Assembly: GCA_946894095.1 (NCBI GenBank)
Contig: OX335650.1
Location: 21,116,001 to 21,180,000, forward strand
Source: Incurvaria masculella
Lineage: Eukaryota; Arthropoda; Insecta; Lepidoptera; Incurvariidae
Length of the DNA: 64,000 nt
Direction of reading: 5' to 3'
Made by a program: the position numbers and the translations under genes. Below the pieces are notes generated by a model. It did no database searches, was not told where the DNA came from, and saw only the letters and a list, made by a program, of their open reading frames with translations. Within the stretch, counting starts at the first letter, position 1; each line of letters opens with the position of its first letter. Of the stretch, positions 42,841-53,873 are shown piece after piece.

Positions 42841-44439
42841 GCGATGGAAGTCCTAAAAATTGCTTTTTACTGTACCTTAAGGGGACTCATCGAATATTTT
42901 CTCAAGTTTTTTAAATGCACGTCCACTGGTTTAAACTATGCGTTGTCGGCCAATAAGTACCGTATATATGAAAATAAGTACCGTATACATTAACATAATT
43001 ACATAGGTATTAAAAGCATTGATTACAATATGTTGCTTGCACAGCAAAATAGACCAAATTCTCTTGAAATATTTCAGTCAGGACCAAAGAATGTCAGGAA
43101 ACTAAAAATATGATGACGATATATGACTTTCCATATTGTATGAAAGTAGGTGCATAAACAAGGTGTCACTAAATGAAATAAAGTTCACAAACAAAACTTT
43201 GCGAATCCAATATGATGTCGGATGCGCGAGGGGTGGGGCGGCGCGGGGCGCGCGGGAGAGGTAAACAGAACATCCCGGTGATATCGGCTGCGAATAACAT
43301 TAAACTTTGTATGGATTGAATGTAGAAAACCAATTTTGGTGCGAGCGCGAGCCGGCAGCAGCGGCGGCAATGGGATGAGGGTGTCAGAATGCTTTGACAG
43401 CTCTCTGATTGAAAAATACGGAAGGCTGTTTATGGAGCCGCGTTCGCGAGCAAATCGCCAGCGAGCTCGATCAATGAAGCTCGTGGATTTGAGAAGAGGA
43501 TTTAAGTTTCTTACCATACCATGTATGAAGTAAACAGAAATTACGCAGAATATTTTTTTTCTGACTAAAAACAAATATATTGTTAGATATTGTGCTCGGA
43601 GGACTTATTTTTAAAACTTTCGCTAACAAATTGCTCCAGCCATCTGCGATTCCGATCGCTAAAAACGCAGTTTGAATGACGTTTAAATGGAATTTGACAA
43701 GCGTTTACGATTGTCGGCTAATCGCTGGCTGCGGGCAATTGCAAAGTATTTCAAATTGGAACGACTGTTGAAGTATGTTCAAAATGGTGCCGTTGACCAG
43801 GAATCAAAGGTTGACAAACATTGAAAAGTGGATAATGCAATCTCAGTCCAATACTAGCGACAAACGAGATGAACAAACGGATCAATGAAGTGGAATGCAC
43901 TTTTCGCTCTCGCGCGCCACAATCGCCGAGTTTACTGATTCAATATCCCGCCCGGCGCGGCGGCGGCGTTCACAACATTTGTTGGTCGGGTGTATCGAGA
44001 CGGGGTGGAGCTGGGGAGGGGCGAGAGGGGCTACAGGAATCTTATACCCCTTATGGAAATTGTATCGATAGAAGCTGGGGTTTGCCAACTTGGAGCTGGA
44101 CAACTTTGGTGGTTTAAGTTTTTGCACAGAATACATGCGCGGTTCATGCTATAAGCGAGGGTTGTTCATGTTGATCAATAGGCATTATTAGGTTCTACAT
44201 GTAAGTGAATCTTACACAGGAATTTTAAAAGTACTTTATTGTGTAAGGTACTTTCACACCATCATGCTCTTAATATTTCTATAGGTCTTATGGGATAAGG
44301 CAGATTTATTTTTTGTGTTATTAGAATATACGTATTTGTAATTTGACTTCCGGAGAATTTTCTAGCAAATTCTTCTTAATCCTTGGTAATCGAATCGTCT
44401 TATAAAAAATCAAATCCAAGAGTGTGTGTAATTTTTTTG
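42841..44439. other. Low-copy region with GC-rich and unique parts
   Basis: 43210-43270 (GGTGGGGCGGCGCGGGGCGCG) and 43330-43500 are GC-richer and repeat-free. 43900-44030 has CCCGGCGCGGCGGCGGCG. The 129-codon minus frame (43185-43574) spans a composition shift and has no domain. No gene called. Confidence 0.4.
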
Positions 44440-44520
44440 TTTTTTTTTTAACACGTAACACTAAGTTACGTAACAAACGGATAGATCCGCGGATTCGATC
44501 AACTCAGTAAACAAAAACCT
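44440..44520 (-). mobile_element. LINE 3' end fragment
   Basis: GATCCGCGGATTCGATCAAC matches (reversed) the 3' end units at 7500 and 45260. Confidence 0.5.
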
Positions 44521-44959
44521 TTATCGGTAAATAATGTATTAAACCTATATAAATAATCAATGTTTCTTCCAAGCTGCAAAGATCATAAGTAATATTGATC
44601 ATAGATGACAAGCAAATCTTTTCTGTCACCGTATGGCAACATAGCTGCCCAAATGACATGATTGTGGGTTCGTTCCGCTGCTGTGCCATCGCGGTCATGC
44701 AGGAGATTTAGGGTGTAATTGACGATGGCAGACGCGAAAACAAGCTCCTATGAGACGCGAGAGCTAACTGCATAACGACGTACGTCCGCCGAGGACTTGC
44801 TCCGCCAGTGTCTCGGACAACGACAAAGTGAAATCGATTATCCTGAGTGTATCCATGCCACAAAGTAAAAGTAAAAAAAATATGTCATTTGATCTTTGCA
44901 TAGGTTATTAAGTTGGGCTGTTCTTTTGTTCTTGTTATTTTCCTTAAAGTATTCTACCA
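44521..44959. other. Low-copy stretch, nothing recognised
   Basis: 44600-44840 is unique with mixed composition. The 79-codon minus frame at 44838-45077 overlaps the next fold-back and is unsupported. Confidence 0.4.
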
Positions 44960-45180
44960 AAAATTGTTTGGCAGTAGCATTTAGATCTATGTTAGTATTA
45001 ATTTGAGTTTCAGCTTCATCTACATTTGAAGCATTGTAATCAGACGTAGTCCTGCTTCCGACGAATGTCACGACCAATACTTTTTCAGATTATTTTCAAA
45101 ATCTGATTACAATGCTTCAAATTTCGCTGAAACGCAAATTAAAGAGATAACGGTAATGTATCCATTAAATACATAAAATT
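44960..45180. mobile_element. Fold-back MITE F, copy 2
   Basis: ACATTTGAAGCATTGTAATC and GATTACAATGCTTCAAAT face each other across ACGAATGTCACGACCAATAC. The right flank GATAACGGTAATGTATCC is the inverse of the left flank of copy 1 (29400). Confidence 0.65.
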
Positions 45181-45214
45181 ATCTATGTCAGTATGTATTT
45201 CATTACTGTGGACG

Positions 45215-45352
45215 GAAAATTCGTAAAGTTTCTTTGCGGATTCTTCTTTACAGAGTTGATCGAATCCGATGATCCGCATCATTCAGTTTTTGACATAACT
45301 TAGTGTAGTTTGACAACCAAAAAAGTTTGAATAAATGAAATGAAATGAAAAA
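45215..45352 (+). mobile_element. LINE 3' end fragment
   Basis: AGTTTCTTTGCGGATTCTTC, TTGATCGAATCCGATGATCC, TAGTGTAGTTTGACAACC, then AATAAATGAAATGAAATGAA. Confidence 0.65.
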
Positions 45353-45925
45353 TTAAAGAATGAAGTGCGCGCATAAGTTATCAGTACAAATAACTAAACA
45401 TATTGGATTGTTCACACGATTATATAACTTATTAAATGAAACTCTTGGACTACTTTTAAAGTAGGAGAAAAAGACAAACGACTTATCTGCATCCAGGCAC
45501 TGCAGCCGGAAGTACTGCACACTTCCGGTCGCGCCATATCCATTCAGCCGCGCTGAGCAAGGAGTAGACAAGCCAAGATTTATCTGCGCCCGGCCGGCTG
45601 GGGCGGCGTGCGGCGCGCGGCGCCGGCGCTGCCTGCAGCCGCCAGCCGCCTGCCAATACCCCGCCATCGCGTGATGAATCGCTCATCGTATTATGCGCGT
45701 TATGAAATATCACAAGAGCAGGACCATCTTCAATATATCACGAATTCGGACGCGAGCGTCCCAATATTAGAATTCTGCGGATGATTTTGGCAAGAAATCG
45801 CGAGGAATCCCAGGCACAGAATAAGTAATATGCTTTGGCACAATAGCTGCGAAGAAACTAACGGCAGGGGGGGAATTATTGCAGCTAAATTCAAAATCAT
45901 AATTTCGTAATTTGATATCCTTTCC
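45353..45925. other. Low-copy region with a GC-rich block
   Basis: 45560-45665 is GC-rich (GGCGCGCGGCGCCGGCGCTGC). Two overlapping minus frames of 76 and 104 codons are compositional. 45680-45800 is unique. Confidence 0.4.
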
Positions 45926-46262
45926 GAAGTTCAAAGAGGGCCAGGGGCGTATGATCTTGCCATCCATGCCAGAGGTCTTAGGTTGAAACTCCGGCCCCAT
46001 TTGTGAACCACTTTCTTTCTCTTTCCGCGTTGGCTAAGTGCAATTTTGTTACAAATGTGTGCTGTTTCAAGGTTCGTTATCAATGTAAGGTTTGTTTATA
46101 CCATCCCATTGGATAAAATTAGGGTTGGAACGGCAAAAAACAAAAAGTCCGTGTTTTTCCGTGAAGGCTTGGCACCTAATTTCTTCGGAAATTCGGTGTG
46201 TTGAACTAATATTATGATGTTGGGGATGGCATTAGCCATTCATATCCAGTTACATAAAAATG
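45926..46262 (+). mobile_element. tRNA-headed SINE, full length but diverged
   Basis: Head GGGCCAGGGGCGTATGATC with a B-box-like GGTTGAAACTCCGG near 45981, then ACCACTTTCTTTCTCTTTCC, GTGCTGTTTCAAGG, CCCATTGGATAAAATTAGGG, TTGGCACCTAATTTCTTCGG, GGCATTAGCCATTCATATCC and an A-rich end. Confidence 0.7.
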
Positions 46263-46859
46263 AGTAAGAAAATCTAAAACAAAGCCCATTAAGGCTTTGA
46301 CCACCAATGCAATGACACCAAGAAATAGAACAAAACAGACTGAGAGCCGAAATATGTGCATTTTTGGAGCGCAAATCTCACCGACATGACTTTAAGGCAG
46401 TTTATCATAATTTCATCATGGGACATGGTCATTACGACTACATATCCTCAGTTTATTTTGAGGACGTTTTCTTTCATCCCATTTTTACACGAGAGAGCCG
46501 TGCAGGATCGCCTCGCAACGATAGCGGAATTCGTAAGGGGGTAGTAATAAAGCAATTTATAATAAATTAAACGTATTGCGTCGGCGGGCTGGAGGCGCGG
46601 GGTTGCGCGGGGGTGCGCGGGGGAAGGTAATGTGTATGCATTTAAATTACGCCCAAATGGCGCAGCTGCGGCCGCCGCCGGCAGGTTTCCGTATATGTAT
46701 TCGCTTAAAAAGGAGCGAATGTAATCTTAGTTTTCTGTCTTCCCTCGAGAAGTTGCTGATACGTTTTAGGCGAGACGCGAAATTTTGATCCATCGAATCG
46801 AGCACTTGGAGGCGCGTATTATATCATAACTAAAGTTGCCGACTCCGGTTGGTTCAATT
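46263..46859. other. Low-copy stretch with a GC-rich block
   Basis: 46570-46700 is GC-rich (GGCGCGGGGTTGCGCGGGGG, GCAGCTGCGGCCGCCGCCGG) and probably unique, next to ATTTAAATTACG. No gene. Confidence 0.4.
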
Positions 46860-47100
46860 TCGTGTTGGACAATCACCCCAGCGGAGCCCGGTCAAATCTC
46901 GGCCCCCGACCCTCCGAAGACAATATTCAGCAATCTCCGGCATCATGGTTTATGGACATGTATGGAAGAATTGATGGAGCAATTGATTGCCCGCATGTAG
47001 CGATCAAGAGCACCGATACGTGGCAGTTCGATAAAAAACTCACCGGCGCGACACGAAAAGTATGGAGCGATGTGCAGCAATATCGCTCCATATCGCTGGT
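46860..47100 (+). pseudogene. Possible Harbinger (HARBI1-like) transposase scrap
   Basis: The plus frame reads MYGRIDGAIDCPHVAIKS, close to the GAIDCTHV.I motif around the first catalytic Asp of HARBI1-type transposases. The frame stays open to 47170 but the later part shows no further conserved block, and GCAATATCGCTCCATATCGC repeats make it low quality. If right, it is the only sign of a transposase from the superfamily that would move the H MITEs. One short motif only, so uncertain. Confidence 0.35.
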
Positions 47101-48128
47101 ATTATTGCCGAAAATGTATAGGGGTTGCTATATATTGCTCCATCTGTTGCTCCGCTATGTTTGGCATTAGTTGCCCAGCAATTAATTGCCTCAAAAATTG
47201 CCCGTAAGGCTTGTGTCATGAATACAAATATTAATGACAGTAGATTGCGACTCGCTGGACTGTGCATCTCTCTGGAGCAATCCCTGACATCGTCATGCCC
47301 CATGTTATCACTAGATCCGTGATGGAAGAAGCTACGTACCACTGTACACATATTTAGTGAGTGAGTGGCTTTCTCTTATATTTAGTTAGATTGTATTTAA
47401 TGTGTACTGAATTCGTGTCTCAATCACGTTGCAAGTGAATATTTAATTAAAAAGTGGAAATCCCGACATTCACCGGCAACTTGCACCTGCAACCTCCCCC
47501 CTCTTCCGCCCGGGCACCCCCCCCCCTTCCCCCCTCCTCCTCGTCCGCAGCCTTGCTCCTATTTTATTCCATCCATTCCCGATTGCGTTGGCAACTCTAG
47601 ATTCGAACGGAAGGGTTCTGCCCATTTTCTGTCGCAATATTGTGAAAGATTCAACGTGAAACTATAGACATGCGATTTTTTTTTAATTTAAACACAAACA
47701 TTTTTATATTTTTTTGTTCAGTACCTGGACAAAGTTTTTCAGACCAAGCTACGAAAACTTCAGAAATACGAACTACATCGGAATTTGTGATTTCGTAACC
47801 CGCTCTGCTACTGGCCGCTACGATGCGGTAAGATATTCGCCTTCTCTGCAGAAATAGGTATTGTCATGCATGCTCTACAATTACGGGTGCTACGCGCCTG
47901 ACCTTACGAAAAACTTCGTCAATCTAGTCAGTACGTTCTATTAGGTCGCTCGGGTGAAAAGTACACTAATTTTCGCTCTGAAAATGACTAGTGAAATTTG
48001 TTTGGATAATTTTTCATCATTGATTCGCTCTACATTGGACATTTACCTATAACATACGCCCTTCTCAGCTTTCGTCACCACATCTTCTTACAGTGAATAA
48101 CGCTCTCTAGCATAACGATTGCGGGATT
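47101..48128. other. Low-copy stretch with C-rich block and a possible splice acceptor
   Basis: 47490-47550 is C-rich (CACCCCCCCCCCTTCCCCCC). At 47700-47721 TATATTTTTTTGTTCAG is a good 3' splice site followed by an open frame YLDKVFQTKLRKLQKYELH and a TGA (47788). The peptide would be charged and helical. No known family is recognised and no donor or poly(A) signal fixes the exon. Kept as a note. Confidence 0.25.
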
Positions 48129-49042
48129 CTTGACCTGCATTTCCATGTAACGATAAGGTAAATGCCTTAATCTGGGTTCACATGTTAGAGACCAACCCTC
48201 TGATGCTAAATATGTCGGTCTGCCTGCGCCAAGTGGTTGCGTTATCTATATTGACTATAGTATAAAATATATGTCGGTTTGTACCTTGTGATGAATATAC
48301 TGATTGTCCAGAAATATTGATACCTATTAATTATGCAACAACACCAGTCGGTTTTTTAATTAAATACCTTAATATACCTCAAGTTATATCTGCCACCTAA
48401 ATCGCCTATAACTACGAAATCCAATCATATATTTGTTTAGTTTTGGTACTGATAAGAAAGTATGTACTAATACTTTCATGATCTTTGATGATTCTTCGTT
48501 ATTTGCACTTACCTTATCATATGCATGTTTGTCATCATAGCTACTTTGCAGGCAGTCTTATCTTGGACTAGCCTTTTCAGCCTCGTTATCCCAGTGGTGC
48601 GACGCCTTGCGATTCGATAAGCTGGGTAAGCACCTCTGAGCGCGGTTAGGTTCTGGATGGGTGGTTTTCAACTGTTGAGGCTGGCTGTGGTTCAGATTCC
48701 ACGTAACATTGTTGGTACCCTTCCTTACTTATAAGTTGGTAGGGTAATTCCTGCCCGGGTTGATACCATCGCAATTAAAGAACGCTGGTCGAAGCGGCAA
48801 TGAAAATTCTCCGTGTTTTCCATCCAGTTCAATGTAGACGAGCAATATAAGTGAGGTCCTTGCGTGGCACCTAGTTCCCATGTGGTTTGTTATGCTAATA
48901 TCTGACCTTCAGTCTGGTATTAGCCATGCATGTCCAGTTATATAAAAAAAACTTACACATTTAGCTTCAGGGGGTTGGTCATGATCCTGTGAACCCAGTT
49001 TCAGCCATTTTCGTAATCGTTACAATTTTTGTCACGACCTCC
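48129..49042. mobile_element. Long-TIR MITE, copy 2, with a SINE in its right arm
   Basis: Left arm: ACGATAAGGTAAATGCC, AATCTGGGTTCACATG, CAACCCTCTGATGCTAAAT, GTCTGCCTGCGCCAAGTGG. Right arm: ACACATTTAGCTTCAGGG, GTGAACCCAGTTTCAGCC, GTCACGACCTCC. Same arms as 17443-17949. The right arm is split by the SINE 48579-48951. Confidence 0.65.
48579..48951 (+). mobile_element. SINE with 5S-rRNA-like head, copy 2 (full length)
   Basis: A-box-like TATCCCAGTGG at the start; GAGCGCGGTTAGGTTCTGG with GATGGGTGG at 48638-48664 (5S-like box C); GTGGTTCAGATTCCAC at 48687-48702 (B-box-like). Then the common tail follows: GGTTGATACCATCGCA, TTTTCCATCCAGTTCAATG, GTGGCACCTAGTTCCCATG, TAGCCATGCATGTCCAG, and A8. Confidence 0.75.
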
Positions 49043-50583
49043 TTGGTCTAATAGGGGCATGGTGTCGAGTTCAGTGATATCTGATGACGATATCAACACA
49101 GACAATTTGCTGTGACGCCAGCGGATTAGCAATGTAAATGCAATCAGCGAAGTCCAGCGATGGCTATTAGCTGCCAGAATTTATAGACGAGCGTCGTACG
49201 TCGCGTCTCCGACAACGCATGCGTCAATATCGCAGCCATCATAAATAACGATTAGCTTGACATAACTCTAATGATGCAATTAGTGTGTACCCGGTACTGC
49301 AATCTGCGGTTGGATCGCTAGAGGTGGGGTATTTTTCGCCGTAATTATGTGTTGCAAAAAATATGTTTTTTAAAGGCCTACTGGTTACAAATGTGTTACT
49401 TTTGTATCGTTCTAATGAAGAATAATCATTCCAGGGAAATATTTGAAAACATATGTAAAAGTACGGGTACATAGTGCGATATCATAGAAGGAAACGCGAT
49501 CAGTGAAACTTTTCCCGATAGAAAAAAATAAAACAACGTGATGTTAAATCACTGAAATGCTACGCACAAAATGGAATCTTTATTCAAAATGTGATCGATG
49601 GCAAGGTATAATATAACTATAGGTACCCACTTCTTTAGGAGCGTTAGGGAAAACAGATCAGGACTGTAGGAAGTTGCGCAAACCGACACTCAACGGTTAG
49701 GATCATGATTTTAAATGTATAAAATAAATGTTGTTGATTGTTATTTATGAGTTTCGTCTATTGGTCATTTGTCTTATTTCATGCATGCAAAACAATATTT
49801 TTTTTTTTTCACCAATTTTCTTACGTGCGTTTATTAATACACATACAGGTTTTTTTTTAAAACCTTTTAATTTTCGAGTTATTTAGATACCGCCTTGAGT
49901 TCAGCGCTTTGGTCGCTTTTGAAAAATATACATTTATATCTCGTTCGCACCCTCGTTGATTGTTTCTGTAGTGTGCATGCACACGCTGTCTCGTGTGTCG
50001 CGGTATTTGGTGAGTAAACGTCACTGTCACGAGAGCGCGGGCACTATTAGTTATTCTGCGGCGCGGGCGAGTGTGAGACGTGTTGCTACCGAGTCGAAAT
50101 ACGTGGGCATTACCGAGCCAGTGTGGTGGATTAAGAACCCTACAGTTGCCTTTCGCACATGCCCAAATTCGGCACGCGGTCAACTTAGCTGAGTGTACAC
50201 CACAGATTGTGTACACTAAGAATCAGATTGTATCTTGCCTGCCGCTTCAGCTGCTGCCAACTATATTCGGACTGTAGTTGTGTACGCCGAGGCCTTGTTT
50301 TTCTCCTCAGATAATTATCTCCTCCCTGGTTCCCCTCTAGTACCTCTCATTATATCGTGTAAGTCCTCGGAACGGTTGCTGAAAGTTGCCTGTGCACAAT
50401 CACGAATGTTATTTACTTGCTGCGACCCTGAATGCGAGTTATTGCCAAGAAACTACGGTTTTAATAAGCCAGGCTTGGAAGAGGGTGCGCCTGGCCGGAC
50501 CACTCGAAATATTCATAATTAGGACTTCTGGTCATTCACAGAGACTTATTAAACTAAATGATGATAGCGTGATACTCTAATAT
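49043..50583. other. Low-copy region, mostly unassigned
   Basis: 49080-49300 is unique with ATCATAAATAACGATTAGC and ATGATGCAATTAG, a plausible regulatory stretch. At 50120-50150 TGGTGGATTAAGAACCC (minus GGTTCTTAATCCACCA) resembles a lepidopteran repeat I know only loosely. The 119-codon minus frame (49857-50216) is unsupported. Confidence 0.35.
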
Positions 50584-50690
50584 ACTAGCATGGCACACAA
50601 TTATTTTGGGAATTTGGTGTGTTGGGCTTATATCATAACGGTGGGTACGGTCCCGCCATGTCCAGTCACATAAAATACGTAAATAAGCAA
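50584..50690 (+). mobile_element. SINE tail fragment
   Basis: AGCATGGCACACAATTATTT, GAATTTGGTGTGTTGGGC, TATATCATAACGGTGGG, CATGTCCAGTCACATAAAA. Confidence 0.6.
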
Positions 50691-50981
50691 ATAGCAAAAC
50701 AGTCCATTGCATTGTATTTTTGAGCTAGTTTAATTGTAATGTGTTGGAATCAATGGTTGAAATTCAGTTGAATTGCCAGGCGGCAAGAAGTGCTGATTTT
50801 GTTTAAATTTTAAATAGTGGATTCAAGTCCGCGAAAAAATATTTCCTCTACGGTGATTGAATTTGTTAAAATTGAGGGCATAAAATTCCTAGGTAAACTA
50901 CATTTTACTGTAGTCCCTTGATTTTTTTTTCTTAACTCCTTTAAGTTATTAAAGTTTTAAAGTCACGTTTAAAATAAACAT

Positions 50982-51038
50982 TTTATGTTTAATTAATCAC
51001 ATTAATTAAACATAAAAAAAGCTAGTCACTCTAGCTTT
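50982..51038. repeat. Two adjacent perfect hairpins
   Basis: TTTATGTTTAATTAAT-CAC-complement (50982-51016, 16-bp stem, 3-nt loop), followed one base later by AAAGCTAG-TCACT-CTAGCTTT (51018-51038, 8-bp stem, 5-nt loop). Confidence 0.85.
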
Positions 51039-51507
51039 ATTTGAATGCTATGCGAATTCGACAGGAACCTTTTCATGCTCGTCTCAACCGACCCCATGTT
51101 GAGCAGTAGTTCGGTCGTGCTTATAGACATCCTGTGGTATCTTCGAATCTGACTTGAGCAATCTTACGAGCCGGAGCTTGCGTGTTAATTAACGATGATT
51201 ATCTCGACTTAACTCCGGGACCGCTCACCGCGATATCTCACAGCACGTCCGCCCGCGCCTCCGCGCGCCGCCGCCACCGCGCCACCGCGCCACCACCGCC
51301 CCGCGCGCGTCGACACGCCGGCGATGACAATTAAACGCGACGCACTCCTTGCGGAGTCATTAGTCCTGCCAGGCGTAGTGCCCACGTGCCCACGGGCGCG
51401 CCTCGCGGGTCATTATTATGATGAACCGGCAGTTATTTTTAGCAATAATCCTAAACTGATATGCTTAGCATACGCAGAAATACAATGAAAAACCTTTTAT
51501 TTCTTAC
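51039..51507. other. Low-copy region with GC-rich block
   Basis: 51180-51430 combines GTTAATTAACGATGATTATC and ACAATTAAACGCG with CCGCGCGCCGCCGCCACCGC and repeated CCACCGCGCCACCGCGCCACC. No coding frame. Candidate regulatory block. Confidence 0.4.
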
Positions 51508-51665
51508 TAGATAAATTCAAATTCAAATCCTTTATTGGCAACTAAAACAACAAACAGGTACATTTTCCTCTCTCAATATTGTAAGGTAGGCTGGTAGAAA
51601 ATAACTTTAGGCATTAAGCTCTACCTTTTGTACACTTTATCGTGCAATAAACGTTATTATTATTT
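51508..51665. mobile_element. Two LINE 3' ends, facing each other
   Basis: AATTCAAATTCAAATCCTTT (51515-51535) is the complement of a TTGAATTTGAATTT-type LINE tail. CATTAAGCTCTACCTTTTG followed by GTGCAATAAACG and (TTA)n at 51612-51655 is the 3' end of another LINE in plus orientation. Confidence 0.5.
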
Positions 51666-52508
51666 TACAAATGTTAAAAAAAACAAAAAACATTACATTG
51701 ATGGATCCTTATGAGGAAGTTGTAGACCAAAAGGTGCTAGATCAGCATAATTCCTAAGCAGCCAGTGCTACCTGAGTTGAGCTGACTGCTAGGTACTGGT
51801 TTTCAGGTAGTAGCCTGTCAAACATTTTTAAATTAATGTAGGTGTTAATTTTTTTCGCGACATTATTATTTTAATACCGATTATTTAACTATTTCGTATA
51901 CTGATCATTTTGTGGTATTTAAAAATCAAATCTAAAATAGTAAAAAAAAATGCAAATTTAATCCAAACTTTTACCTCAGCGACAATTTCCCATAGGAATG
52001 GTGTAAGCACGCCATGTGTACGCGCCGCTGCCAAGTCACGCGTTTGCTGTCTCGCAGCTGACTGCGCGCCGCCGCCAATTATTGTATCGCGTCGATCCGA
52101 ATGTAATTTTTTACATTTATTTTAAAAATGTCCTACTTTAGAACTTTTTATGAATGCAGTGCGATTCCTATTACGAAATACTAAGTTTTCATACTAGTAT
52201 TAGAGATCGAACATTTTAAAACAACAGCTCAAAACAAGAAAAATACTTCGTTTTCCGAATAAGTATGTGACCCAAAATAACCCCCTTTCGGGAATGTCGC
52301 GAACTTGTTTAACACCGTGTATAAAATTGTGGGGCGTGGGACTGCTGCAATAATACTAAAATAAAAAATATATTAAAAAGGCTTTAAGATGTTCATGTGA
52401 TGTACTTGGTGAAAAACATATGATAAAGACAAACTATGAATGTGTATGGAGTGGCGGGGATAATGGGAGATAGATTATGGTTAATTGGGCAGTTTATCGC
52501 ACCATCAA
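51666..52508. other. Low-copy stretch, nothing firm
   Basis: 51990-52105 is unique and GC-richer (CGCGCCGCTGCCAAGTCACG, GCGCGCCGCCGCCAATTATT). The rest is AT-rich. Confidence 0.4.
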
Positions 52509-52935
52509 TTAAGGTGGCCCATCTCGCTCATCTCCCTATACAAAAGGGGAAAGAAGATCACGCCCATATTTCTTGTCAGAGATCCAAAATGTTGCTCAAA
52601 ATAGCTTTATTTGATCGAACTAGATGTCTAATGACCATTGGCATTGTAAAATTGCGTTTGGTTTCTAAGTTATAAGGTCCGAAAGTTCGCATTTTTCGCG
52701 CGTTTTAAACAATAACTTTGGAGGTGGATTACGCAATGATAAAGTAAGAACATCTTAAAAAGATCAGTCTTACTAAATCATACACTATGCACATTGTCTT
52801 TTTTGTGGACATGTTGCATCTTCCTCATCACGGAGCCTGCCTTATTCTTTGAAACAGAGAAGGTCCTAGAGCGCAACAGCACGGTTTTGTACCGTGCCCG
52901 CGACTGAGCCCGCCGGCCGGGTTGGGCCACCTTAA
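52509..52935 (-). mobile_element. M1 MITE, copy F, with internal deletion
   Basis: Both ends intact (TTAAGGTGGCCCATCTCGC and GTTGGGCCACCTTAA). About 125 bp are missing between AAAGATCAGTC and TTACTAAATCATACAC, with TC at the junction in both parent positions. 427 bp. Confidence 0.85.
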
Positions 52936-53873
52936 AAGTTGCGCTCGCGCAAGTAAGTTGCCGATGTAACTTTGTAGCTCACGTTTGTAAATGAGTTCCT
53001 ACTGAAATGTTAGAACGGCTGCTGGACACAGCCCGTCTCGTAATTAGCGCTCATAAAGCGAACACTAGTGGCTATGATCAATTTCAATTTATAGTCCTCT
53101 ACGAAGGCTACTTTATACAAATTGTCGTTCACTAATAAATAATATAGCAGCCACTAGCTGCGGTGTATGCTTTATTAATATCTTTGAATCTGAGTCTGAG
53201 AAATACCTACAACAGGAAATGTTGTGTATCTTTCTTTAATACAAAAAAATACAGTCGAATTAAGAACCTCCTCCTTGTTTGAAGTCGGTTAAAATGCATT
53301 AATCTCCTAGTTTAATCCTCACAATCATATTATTATCCATAAATTAAATCGATTAATTAAGGCGCTAGGACTGGCCAACTACTCGCGTCACACAAATGCA
53401 CTTTTTAACCAATGTAATAATATGTAGTGAAACGCTTCAGAAAATCCAAATAGAACTCCAGACTGATAATGGATTGTTAATATTTTTTGATTCCATCATT
53501 TATTTAAATAATAATAAAAATAAAAAAGTTGTTTTTTCTCATTAAAAATCTGAAAGTAATTCGATTAATAGATATAAGCAAAAACAGCATATATGCATAA
53601 ACAAAACATTCCATTTGCTATTAGATTTCTATATTTAGTCAAAAAAGTTCGGAAATGGACACCGTTTCCGCAATGTATTTTGTATAGAAAAAGGTAACAT
53701 ACATTAACGAAAATAGGTTGATTAATAGACAAGGAATTATATATTGTAAGAATGACACTTATAATCGTCAGACTTAGTTAGTTAACTTGGGGTGCCTCGT
53801 CTAACTTTGCGATTTGGCTAGTACCAGGGCCTTAATGACAGATTTCCCTTCATATTTTATATTTTTAATATTG
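52936..53873. other. AT-rich low-copy stretch
   Basis: A CCGACTTCAAA repeat scrap (complement) lies at 53262-53295 (CCTCCTCCTTGTTTGAAGTC). Otherwise unassigned. Confidence 0.4.

Noticed and set aside
53065..53157. Small inverted repeat CTAGTGGCT...AGCCACTAG
   Set aside because: Only 9 bp, one instance, no target duplication; chance is likely.
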